Source: Nocardiopsis sp. (GTDB lineage Bacteria > Actinomycetota > Actinomycetes > Streptosporangiales > Streptosporangiaceae). From it: a stretch of DNA of 33,408 nt. The notes under the pieces are model-generated. The model was not told the DNA's origin. It saw only the letters and a program-made list of their open reading frames with translations, and made no database searches. Below, one piece after another: positions 9,207-15,664 of the stretch (the stretch's first letter is position 1; the number at the start of each line of letters is the position of its first letter). Where the stretch lies: the NCBI GenBank assembly GCA_021154785.1, contig JAJKHX010000143.1, positions 1-33,408 on the forward strand. Reading direction: 5' to 3'. A program made the position numbers and the translations under genes.

Positions 9207-10304
9207 ATGTCCTTGTCCTGGCCGTGGGCGCTGCTCGCGCTCCTCGTCATCCCGCTGGTGTTCGCGCAGCTGTGGCTGAGCAGGCGCCGGCGCCGGCGTT
9301 CGGTGGTCCGGGTCACCTCGCTCGCGCTCGTCCAGACCGCCGTGCCGGGCCGCTCGCGCTGGCGGCGGCGCCTGCCCGTCGTGCTGCTGACGCTCGGCTT
9401 CGCCGTGCTCGCGGTCGGTGCCGCCCGCCCGCAGGCGACCGTGCCGGTCCCGTCGTCGTCGGCGACGATCATGCTGGCCCTGGACGTCTCCGGCTCGATG
9501 TGCTCCACCGACGTGAAGCCGAACCGGATTACCGCCGCCGAGCAGGCCACCAGCGCCTTCATCAAGTCCCAGACGGGCGGCCCGCGGATCGGCCTGGTCG
9601 CCTTCGCGGGCACCGCCGCCGTCCTCGTCCCCCCGATGGCGGACGCCAGGCAGCAGCTCAGCGCGATCGGCGGTCTCACCACCTCGTTCGGCACCGCGAT
9701 CGGCGAGGGCATCTTGACCTCGCTGGACGCCATCGCCCAGGTCGACCCGGCGGTCGCGCCGACCGGCGCGAACGTCACCCGGCGGGCTGGCGCCGGCTAC
9801 GCCAACGACGTGATCGTCGTGCTCACCGACGGCTCGAACAACCGGGGCATCGACCCGCAGACCGCGGCCAAGGATGCCGCGGCCCGGGGCGTCCGCGTTT
9901 TCACCATCGGCTACGGCACCGACAATCCGGCGCCGCTGGCGTGCAGCTCGGACCAGTTCGGCGGGTTCAGCGGCGGCTCCTTCGGGGGAGGCGGGTTCGG
10001 CGGCGGCCGCGGCGGCATCGGCGGCAACCCGTTCGACGCCGACTTCAACGCGCTCATGCGGATCTCCAAGACCACCGGCGGCTCGTTCTACCGCGCGCAG
10101 GACGCCGACCAGCTCAGCCGGGCGCTGGCCAAGCTGCCTGCCGCCTTCACCATCGTCCGCCGGCCCATCGACCTGGCCTCCTGGTTCGCCGTCGGCGGCG
10201 GCCTGCTCGTCGCCGCCGCGGTCGGCCTGTCGCTGTGGTGGAACCGCAGCAGGCGCGCGCCCGTCCCCGCCCCCGGGACCGCCCCCGGGACCGCCGCAAA
10301 CTGA
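9207..10304 (+). CDS. vWA domain membrane protein (BatA/B-like) with glycine-rich loop
   Basis: This 365-residue paralogue of the preceding gene has transmembrane segments near 5-23 and 56-75, an intact MIDAS (DVSGSM; D93, S95, S97), a TTSFGTAIGEGI loop and VVLTDGSNNRG. The C-terminal helix is WFAVGGGLLVAAAVGLSLWW. An unusual glycine/phenylalanine-rich insertion (about residues 250-273, with FGGGGFGGGRGG) interrupts the vWA domain before FDADFNALM. The start ATG directly abuts the previous stop. It is probably the last gene of the S1C-MoxR-DUF58-vWA-vWA operon; a 76-bp AT-richer gap follows. The usual transglutaminase-like or TPR (BatC-like) gene of some MoxR operons is absent. Confidence 0.9.
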   Translation: MSLSWPWALLALLVIPLVFAQLWLSRRRRRRSVVRVTSLALVQTAVPGRSRWRRRLPVVLLTLGFAVLAVGAARPQATVPVPSSSATIMLALDVSGSMCSTDVKPNRITAAEQATSAFIKSQTGGPRIGLVAFAGTAAVLVPPMADARQQLSAIGGLTTSFGTAIGEGILTSLDAIAQVDPAVAPTGANVTRRAGAGYANDVIVVLTDGSNNRGIDPQTAAKDAAARGVRVFTIGYGTDNPAPLACSSDQFGGFSGGSFGGGGFGGGRGGIGGNPFDADFNALMRISKTTGGSFYRAQDADQLSRALAKLPAAFTIVRRPIDLASWFAVGGGLLVAAAVGLSLWWNRSRRAPVPAPGTAPGTAAN

Positions 10305-10330
10305 GACGCCAGCCTTATAGTCGTCGCGCT

Positions 10331-10381
10331 ATGAACAAAACGACACTAAAAATGGCTAAGCAATCAGGGAGGGGTCACTGA
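10331..10381 (+). CDS. Possible 16-residue leader peptide overlapping the BLUF start
   Basis: ATG at 10331 opens MNKTTLKMAKQSGRGH, whose TGA stop overlaps the BLUF start codon (TGATG). The DNA is strikingly AT-rich for this genome. It contains the GGGAGGGG ribosome site of the BLUF gene within its last codons. No ribosome site of its own is evident, so this may simply be promoter and leader DNA. Confidence 0.2.
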   Translation: MNKTTLKMAKQSGRGH

Positions 10382-10857
10382 TGACGGAGACGGCAGCGGG
10401 CGATTCCGGTCCGGTCTTCCGGCTGGTCTATCGCAGTCACAGCCGGATCGGGACGGCCGAGCGCAAGCGCCAGCTGGGCGAGATCTTCAGCGTGGCCCGC
10501 TCGTCCAACAAGAAGCTGGGCGTCACCGGGGCCTTGCTGATCGACGAGGACCAGTTCGTCCAGACCCTGGAGGGCCCGGAACCGGTGGTCCGCGACCTGT
10601 ACGCGAAGATCAGCCAGGACCGGCGGCACGAGCACGTCGAGCTGCTGGAGAGCGGGGATGTCGCCGGGCGGGTGTTCGGCAAGTGGGCGATGGCGAAGAT
10701 GGCCGCCGAGGGTGAGCCGGACATCCCGCTGCTGAACAACGTCGACAAGGGCGGTATCAGCCCGGCGCAGCCCCGGCCCGCCACCCAGGCGCAGGAAGCC
10801 GTCCTGGACCTCATGCGCCAGTCACTGCGCCGCGCCGGAGCCGCCGCCTCCGACTAA
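10381..10857 (+). CDS. BLUF domain blue-light (FAD) photoreceptor
   Basis: This 158-residue protein has a BLUF domain over about residues 13-108. The flavin-site residues known from AppA/PixD all have counterparts: Tyr17 (LVYRSHS), Asn43 (ARSSNKKLGVTGALL), Gln61 (DQFVQTLEG), Trp102 and Met104 (FGKWAMAKM). These should support the light-driven hydrogen-bond switch around FAD. The RHEHVELLESG segment matches the family D-x-R-H-x6 region. The 50-residue C-terminal extension has no recognised output domain, so this is a short BLUF protein that likely signals through a partner. A strong ribosome site (GGGAGGGG) precedes the ATG. It lies 76 bp after the vWA operon; no obvious partner gene is adjacent. 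Confidence 0.92.
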   Translation: MTETAAGDSGPVFRLVYRSHSRIGTAERKRQLGEIFSVARSSNKKLGVTGALLIDEDQFVQTLEGPEPVVRDLYAKISQDRRHEHVELLESGDVAGRVFGKWAMAKMAAEGEPDIPLLNNVDKGGISPAQPRPATQAQEAVLDLMRQSLRRAGAAASD

Positions 10858-10927
10858 AAGACCTATCCACCGAACGGGTGGGTGTCACGCCCTGGCATCG
10901 TCCCTCACCAGCCCCGACAATGAGCTC

Positions 10928-11480
10928 ATGGTGGCAGCTGCCCGCCCCGCGGGACGGTGGGAGCCCGTCGACCTGGGCGTGCACCCGGCGGCGGGACCGG
11001 GTCGGTCCGTGCCTGCGTACATCCGGCGGCCGCACGACGAGCTGCTGCGCACGATGCTGGACCCGGAGGTGGCCGGCAGCCGGCTGATCGTGGTCCGCGG
11101 CGACGCGTGCACGGGCAAGTCCCGCGCCGCCTACGAGGCGGTCGCGGCCCGGCTCGGCGACTGGTCGCTGGAGTACCCGCCGGACGCCGCCGCTGAGCGG
11201 CCTGGCCGAACTGCTGGAGGGCGACGGCCACATGGTCATCACGACCATGTGGCCTGGGGACGGGGACGCCTACGTGACGGCGGCGGGTGCCCGGCGCGGC
11301 GCCCGCGATCCGCTCCGGGTGGCCGGCCGGCTGATCGCCGGGCTGGACGAGCTCGCCCTCATGGCCGGCCCCGATCCCGCCCGCGGCGGGATCATCGACG
11401 TCCCGACCCGGTTCACCGCCGACGCGGGCATATCCGGGCTGGAAGAAGACCGGGCCAGCTACCGGTTCGGCCGCGAGCCG
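10928..11480 (+). pseudogene. Remnant of a P-loop NTPase/TPR-type protein, frameshifted and internally deleted
   Basis: The first frame from 10928 encodes VPAYIRRPHDELLRTMLDP, then a P-loop GDACTGKSRAAYEAV and LGDWSLEYP. Homology-like sequence then resumes in another frame as LSGLAELLEGDGH (from about 11193) and VITTMWPGDGDAYVTAA, continuing to ARGGIIDVPTRFTA. In large actinobacterial P-loop/TPR proteins these blocks appear in one frame, separated by a segment that seems missing here. The join near 11190 therefore combines a deletion with a frameshift. Everything after about 11430 lacks recognisable similarity, so the C-terminal half is lost. The family assignment is from recalled motif similarity only. 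Confidence 0.6.
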
Positions 11481-11576
11481 GACGGTTCCCGGCGCCGCCA
11501 TGGCACTGGATGGTTCCGCTGCCCCCAGCGCCAATTCGACCTCGCCGCGCGCCCGGTCCGGCTCGTCCGTGATCCC

Positions 11577-11685
11577 GGCCGCCACGATCGGCACCCTTAA
11601 GAAGGCAGTCGAACTGCTCCGCTCCGAGGGCCTGGTCCGCACCGTCATCGGCCGCGGGATCTTCGTCTCCCGCCCGGGCGGGTAG
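11577..11685 (+). pseudogene. Remnant of a GntR-type winged helix (C-terminal part)
   Basis: The frame ending at TAG 11683-11685 encodes IGTLKKAVELLRSEGLVRTV followed by IGRGIFVSRPGG, the recognition helix and wing of GntR-family DNA-binding domains (consensus: ALELLRAEGLV, then GRGTFV). The preceding part of the frame (11500-11576) is low-complexity Ser/Pro sequence lacking the first two helices, and no effector domain follows. It abuts the decayed P-loop gene, so the pieces were probably joined by deletion. Confidence 0.55.
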
Positions 11686-11757
11686 CTACGCCCGGGCAGC
11701 ACGGCTCGCCGCCGTCTCCTCCCGTCGATGATTTCTCCGCTCAGGATGAGTGCATCG

Positions 11758-12177
11758 TCACGGGACCAGCAGCTCGTATTGCACCTGCGTCCGGCGCCGC
11801 AGCCGGCTCAGGAAACGCCGCCGGACCGGGTACCGGCGGGCCAGTTGCACGGCGACCTGGCTAGCCTCCTCCCCGGCCAGGAGCCGGACCGCCGCGTACC
11901 GCGGCTGCCCGTAGCTGACCATGCCCAGCGCGTCGCACGCCGTCACCTGCACGCTGCCGTCGAACCGGAGCCGCTTGACCGTGCCCGACCGGCTCCCGGC
12001 CCCGAAGTAGGCCCGGTTACCCTCGACGATCCCCTGCACGCGGGCCGACACGGGCGCGCCCTTCGGCCTCGATGTGGTCAGGAGGAAGTATCGGCCTTGC
12101 GCTAGGGGAGCGAAGTAACCGGCGTCGGCGGCTTCTTCCCGGTAACGGCGATCGGTCGCGGTCGAGCGGTCGGGCAT
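11758..12177 (-). CDS. PPOX-class flavin/F420-dependent oxidoreductase-like protein
   Basis: This 139-residue protein has the split-barrel fold of pyridoxamine-phosphate-oxidase-like enzymes. GRYFLLTTSRPKGAPVSARV is the first strand pair, NRAYFGAGSRSGTVKRLRFD the cofactor-binding region (in F420 families the xGKxKRIR-like segment contacts the phosphate), and SVQVTACDALG the next strand. The pattern best fits the TIGR03666/Rv2061-like F420 group. The start ATG has an excellent AGGAG site 6 nt upstream, yet lies 76 bp inside the 3' end of the preceding PIG-L-like gene, so the two are co-transcribed. Substrate is unknown. Confidence 0.75.
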   Translation of the reverse strand: MPDRSTATDRRYREEAADAGYFAPLAQGRYFLLTTSRPKGAPVSARVQGIVEGNRAYFGAGSRSGTVKRLRFDGSVQVTACDALGMVSYGQPRYAAVRLLAGEEASQVAVQLARRYPVRRRFLSRLRRRTQVQYELLVP

Positions 12178-12932
12178 GTCTTCTCCTGTATCTCAGGTGT
12201 CCGTCGCGTCCAGGCCGGGGTGACCAGCCAGCGCAGGTGCTCCCGGCCATCGAGCCGGTCCAGCCGGCGGATCAGCGGGGGCAGGGCCGGTGACTGGCTC
12301 TCGTGGGCGGCCACGGCGACCTTCTGGATGGCCCGGGCGGTGCCGGCGTCGGGACCCAGGTCAATCGCCCAGGCCCCGGCGACGTGGCCGGGCGGCCCAG
12401 TGCGCGCCAGGACCGGCACCCCTGCCCGCTGGGCGGCCATGCACGCGGCCGCCGCCACGGCCGCGTCGTCCACGGCCGCGTCGTCCATGACCGCGTCGTC
12501 CATTGCCGTGCCGTCGTCATCCGCATCGCCCGCGGCCGGGTCGATGACCAGCACCAGGTCCGCCGCGTGCTGGCGGATAGCCCGGCCGATCCGGTTGCGG
12601 AGCTCGGCTTCCGGCTGCCTGCCCAGGTCGCCGTCGGGATAGCTAGCCACCGTGACCTGGGAGATGCCCAGGACGCTGGCCGCCAGCTGCAGTTCCCAGG
12701 GCCGGACCGCTTCCAGCCGGGCACTCCAGGTGGAGTTCACGGTCGAGGCCTCGCCGCGGGTCAGGCACAGCAGCGCGAGATCAGCCCCGGTCCGGCGGAA
12801 GGCGTACAGCAGGCCGCCAAGCTCCGCCGACTCCTGGCCCGGCCGGGCCAGCACGACCAGGACGCTACCTGCCCGGGGCAGCCACCCGGCCGGGAGGTCC
12901 GCGGGCTCGGCCGCGACGGCGATGGGGCTCAT
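12102..12932 (-). CDS. PIG-L deacetylase-like protein with degenerate metal site
   Basis: This 276-residue protein has the LmbE/PIG-L Rossmann-like layout: SVLVVLARPGQESAELGG (23-40), DLALLCLTRGEAST, LGISQVTVASYPDGDLG and a late ADLVLVIDPAA strand. The zinc motif AHPDDE is replaced by ARPGQE (Arg30, Gly32, Gln33), so the His and both Asp ligands are gone. The second histidine motif (HPDH) is replaced by a repeated DDAV/DDAA stretch. It is therefore probably not a normal zinc deacetylase. GAGG precedes the ATG by 8 nt. The last 76 bp overlap the PPOX gene; a one-base frame change near the end would give a stop next to the PPOX ribosome site, so the C-terminus may be altered. Confidence 0.7.
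   Translation of the reverse strand: MSPIAVAAEPADLPAGWLPRAGSVLVVLARPGQESAELGGLLYAFRRTGADLALLCLTRGEASTVNSTWSARLEAVRPWELQLAASVLGISQVTVASYPDGDLGRQPEAELRNRIGRAIRQHAADLVLVIDPAAGDADDDGTAMDDAVMDDAAVDDAAVAAAACMAAQRAGVPVLARTGPPGHVAGAWAIDLGPDAGTARAIQKVAVAAHESQSPALPPLIRRLDRLDGREHLRWLVTPAWTRRTPEIQEKTCPTARPRPIAVTGKKPPTPVTSLP
12455..12514 (-). repeat. 15-bp degenerate minisatellite in the PIG-L-like gene
   Basis: Four 15-bp units (12455, 12470, 12485, 12500) based on CCACGGCCGCGTCGT on the plus strand; the first two are identical and the others diverged. In the gene they encode repeated five-residue units of the type MDDAV/VDDAA exactly where the family places its second metal histidine. Confidence 0.85.
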
Positions 12933-13318
12933 CAGGCGTTCCTCGTCTCGTTGGGCCGGAAAGGCGCCAGCCGCTCGGCGCGTACGCCGAAGCGGCTAAC
13001 TCCCTTTGACCATCGCCGTGCCAGGTGGAGCCGCAGCGCAGTGCCTATGGAGACGAGATGGACATGCACCGCTGAGGCAGCGGCTGGCGTGGAGGTCCAC
13101 CAGCGATCTCGCCAGTGCAGGCCGACGGCGCCGCCGCCGTCAGGACCGGCTCGATGGAACATTCATCCGCCTCCCGGCGGATCGATGGAACATCGAGCCG
13201 GTCCCGGCCGCGCTTGTCATGAGGTATTCGAGGCTTACGAGGCCTATGTGACTGGAAGTACCGCACTCGCCCGGAACCCACCGGGGAAAGCCGCGGCCGC
13301 CTCCGCCGGTGAGGATCG
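12933..13318. other. 386-bp intergenic region with a nested inverted repeat
   Basis: This gap lies between the hydrolase gene (ending at 13319) and the PIG-L-like gene (starting at 12932), both leftward. No protein-like reading frame was recognised on either strand. The main content is the nested inverted/direct repeat at 13143-13204, listed separately. It may hold the promoter of the PIG-L/PPOX pair, but no convincing -35/-10 pair was found. Confidence 0.5.
13143..13204. repeat. Nested inverted repeat with internal direct repeat
   Basis: Perfect 14-bp arms GGACCGGCTCGATG (13143-13156) and CATCGAGCCGGTCC (13191-13204) enclose a second hairpin with 7-bp arms ATCCGCC (13165-13171) and GGCGGAT (13176-13182) around TCCC. 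The 12-mer TCGATGGAACAT occurs twice in direct orientation (13151-13162 and 13182-13193). It could be a structured leader or terminator, or the scar of a small mobile element. Confidence 0.7.
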
Positions 13319-15556
13319 CTAGGCCGCGGCGCGGTAGCCGAGGCTGAGCACGATGGGAACCGCTCCGAATGGCCGCCGGAACCGGGTGCCGGGCTTGTCC
13401 GGCGCGTGCGGGTCGTCGATGTCGGGCCAGCGCATCTTCAGGTGCTGGGCGGTCAGGCCCGCGACCGAGTACGGGAACTCCATGGCCGAGATGTCGTGCG
13501 CCTGGAGCAGGCCGCCCCAGCGGAACGCGGCGAACACGTTGGCCAGCTCCCGGACCGAGAGGGGACGCCGCCGCGCCAGGTCGATCAGGTAGACCGCGCC
13601 GGCCAGCTCGGCCAGGTCGCTGGCGCACTGCCCCAGCGCCGCCGACCGGGTCCGGAAGACCGTGCCGTCGAGGTTCACGGTGCCGAGCTTCTCCCCGTGC
13701 ACCGGTGAGTAGCGCGCCTGCGCCTGGCACTGCATCCAGTCGCAGGCGGCCAGCACCTCCCAGGGGATCCCGATCCGGTCGGCCACGTCCTGGTACAGCG
13801 GCTCGGCCCGGGCCAGCGGCCACTTAGCCGTCCCCACGAAGTCGGCGGTCACCGTGTGCGGGATCCGGGGAACATACCGGCGCGTGCCCAGCAGCGGCCC
13901 CCGCGGCGCGATCCGCGGCCCCGGCCGCCGCCTCGGCTCGGCCTCCCGTTCCCGCTCTGCCCGCTGCCCCGGTTCGGCTCTGCGCCGCGGCTCGACTCGC
14001 TGCTCCCGCCGCGCGCGCGTCCGCACCGCGCCGGCGGTCAGTGCGGCGGCCACCCCCGGGATGCTCACCGGAACGGCCGAGCCCCCGTGACCATCCGAGG
14101 CCTCGCGACTACCCGAACCCCAGGGGGTACCCGAAAACCCGGCCAGGCCCGGCACCGCTGCCTGCTGATCCGCCGTCTGAGGCGCCGCCGCGGCCGCCGC
14201 CGCGCCGGCCGGTGCCGCCGCGTCGTACTGGTACAGGTGGTAGAGGCGCATCAGCGCGATCAGGTGGGAGCCGTACTCCGGATCGGTGGCGTAGACGCCG
14301 GTCAGGGCGGTCGCGAACGCGTCCGGCTGATGGCGGTTGGCCATCGCGCGCTGGTAGGCCGGACCGGTGGCCAGCAGCTCGCTGTGGTCCTCGATGCTCT
14401 CCGCGATGTTGTGGTACGCCCGGAACCGGGCGTTGATGGTGACCCAGGCGCCGTTCTCGTACTCGCGCGTCGGCATCGTGACGTGGCCGGCCGGCCCGGT
14501 CCCCTTGATCCCGAACAGGTTGTGATCCGCCGTCGCGAGCTCGCTCTGCCCCCAGCCCGATTCGTCGATGGCCTGGGCGATCGTCACCGCGGCCGGGATT
14601 CCGTACCGCTGCTGGGCGGCCGTCGCCGCCGGGGCTATCCGGCTGATGAACGCCTGCTGGGCGGCGGTGCCCGGCACCGTGGCCGAAGGCGGGTCGTGCC
14701 TGCGGTACGCCGGTGCCCTAGCCCCGGCGGCCGCGTGCACCGCCCCGGGGACCGCTGCCCATCCTTCTTCCTGCCCCGCCGCCCCGGCCGGTACGGCGGC
14801 CACCCCCGGCACCTGCGCCGCGCTCTGCCCGGCCTGCGCGCTGGTTCCGGCGGGCTCCTCGTGGCTGGCCGTGCTGACCAGGCCGCCGTTGTCGACGAAG
14901 CCGAGCACGCCCGCAGCGCCGAACGGGGCCGGGAACGTGTGCGCGTTCACCGTCAGGTCCGGCAGCGAGTCGGCGCCGATCGTGGACAGCGCGCCGCCGG
15001 CAGCGCGGGTCACCACCTCGACGTGCCCGTCGAACAGCACCCAGTCTCCCGGCTGGGGCCGGTACCCGTCGCCGAGCGGGTGCCAGCGGTGCTGGGCCTG
15101 CGCGTCCTGCACCATCGAGGTCACGTCCAGCGACGCCGGGTTGGGCTGGACGCGGACGTCGGCCCACGGCTGCAGCGGCCACGGATAGGTGCCCCCGCCG
15201 GTGACCCAGCTCTGCTGGCCCGCCGCCTTGGCGCCCAGGGCCAGCGTCAGGCTGGCGAAGGCCGCGCATGACGGTCCGTGGTCGGCGCCGTCGGTACTGG
15301 CCGATCGCCAGATCAGCGCCTCCATCTCGGCCGGCGTCCTGGTCCGCGCCATCCGCAGGTAGACCCGGGCCACCTTGACGATCGCCGCTCGCAGCGCGCC
15401 GTCGCTGGTCATGCTGGTGCCTGCCGTGCTGGTGCCTGCCGTACTCGAGCCGGCCGCGCTGGCATCCGGCTGCTCCGCGGCCAGCAGGTGCGGCGGCATG
15501 CTGACCGGCGACGTCACGTCGGCGACGGTGCCGTGGGCGAAGGTGAATCCGGTCAC
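13319..15556 (-). CDS. Exported peptidoglycan hydrolase: CHAP-like domain, GH73 glucosaminidase and conserved-looking C-terminal domain
   Basis: This 745-residue protein has three modules. At about 60-220 is a CHAP/NlpC-like region with a cysteine (GPSCAAFASLTLAL) and a histidine strand (QPGDWVLFDGHVEVVTR). At about 300-460 is a FlgJ/GH73 N-acetylglucosaminidase domain with the catalytic-Glu motif AQAIDESGWGQSELA, DHNLFGIKG and FRAYHNIAESIEDHS. After an Arg/Glu/Pro-rich linker comes a third, helical domain (about 590-745: GIPWEVLAACDWMQCQAQAR, then FAAFRWGGLLQAHDISAMEF) that I do not recognise by name. The GTG at 15556 is the first canonical start; in-frame sequence upstream (15557-15622) encodes a KRK-plus-hydrophobic stretch like a signal anchor but has no ATG, GTG or TTG. 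A 15-bp duplication at 15413-15442 encodes repeated TAGTS. Confidence 0.82.
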   Translation of the reverse strand: MTGFTFAHGTVADVTSPVSMPPHLLAAEQPDASAAGSSTAGTSTAGTSMTSDGALRAAIVKVARVYLRMARTRTPAEMEALIWRSASTDGADHGPSCAAFASLTLALGAKAAGQQSWVTGGGTYPWPLQPWADVRVQPNPASLDVTSMVQDAQAQHRWHPLGDGYRPQPGDWVLFDGHVEVVTRAAGGALSTIGADSLPDLTVNAHTFPAPFGAAGVLGFVDNGGLVSTASHEEPAGTSAQAGQSAAQVPGVAAVPAGAAGQEEGWAAVPGAVHAAAGARAPAYRRHDPPSATVPGTAAQQAFISRIAPAATAAQQRYGIPAAVTIAQAIDESGWGQSELATADHNLFGIKGTGPAGHVTMPTREYENGAWVTINARFRAYHNIAESIEDHSELLATGPAYQRAMANRHQPDAFATALTGVYATDPEYGSHLIALMRLYHLYQYDAAAPAGAAAAAAAPQTADQQAAVPGLAGFSGTPWGSGSREASDGHGGSAVPVSIPGVAAALTAGAVRTRARREQRVEPRRRAEPGQRAEREREAEPRRRPGPRIAPRGPLLGTRRYVPRIPHTVTADFVGTAKWPLARAEPLYQDVADRIGIPWEVLAACDWMQCQAQARYSPVHGEKLGTVNLDGTVFRTRSAALGQCASDLAELAGAVYLIDLARRRPLSVRELANVFAAFRWGGLLQAHDISAMEFPYSVAGLTAQHLKMRWPDIDDPHAPDKPGTRFRRPFGAVPIVLSLGYRAAA
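15413..15442 (-). repeat. 15-bp perfect tandem duplication in the hydrolase gene
   Basis: TGCTGGTGCCTGCCG occurs twice in direct succession on the plus strand (15413-15427, 15428-15442). It duplicates five residues in the Ser/Thr/Ala/Gly linker after the N-terminal hydrophobic segment. Confidence 0.85.
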
Positions 15557-15664
15557 CGCGCCGCAGGTACTGAGGCTGACCAGCGCGGTGGCCTGCTGCC
15601 AGGTCGGTTTGCGCTTGCTGATGGTGCGCGTGGTGTCCCCCCTTCCCCGGCTCGGCCGACGTCT

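Noticed and set aside
8387-10381. Very long open frame (over 600 codons) overlapping the two vWA genes
   Set aside because: It is Arg/Gly/His-rich and has no fold-like segments; the other frames encode clear vWA proteins with intact MIDAS motifs. Long spurious frames are expected at this GC content.
12455-12514. Regular 15-bp repeats considered as a CRISPR-like array
   Set aside because: There are no spacers; the units are contiguous, degenerate and in frame within a coding sequence.
12932-13162. Small minus-strand frame in the gap before the PIG-L-like gene
   Set aside because: It is a random-looking Arg/Ser/Pro frame, lacks a ribosome site and crosses the inverted repeat.
13856-15271. Long plus-strand frame antisense to the GH73 hydrolase
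   Set aside because: Its composition is Arg/Gly/Val noise, while the minus strand shows catalytic GH73 and CHAP-like motifs.
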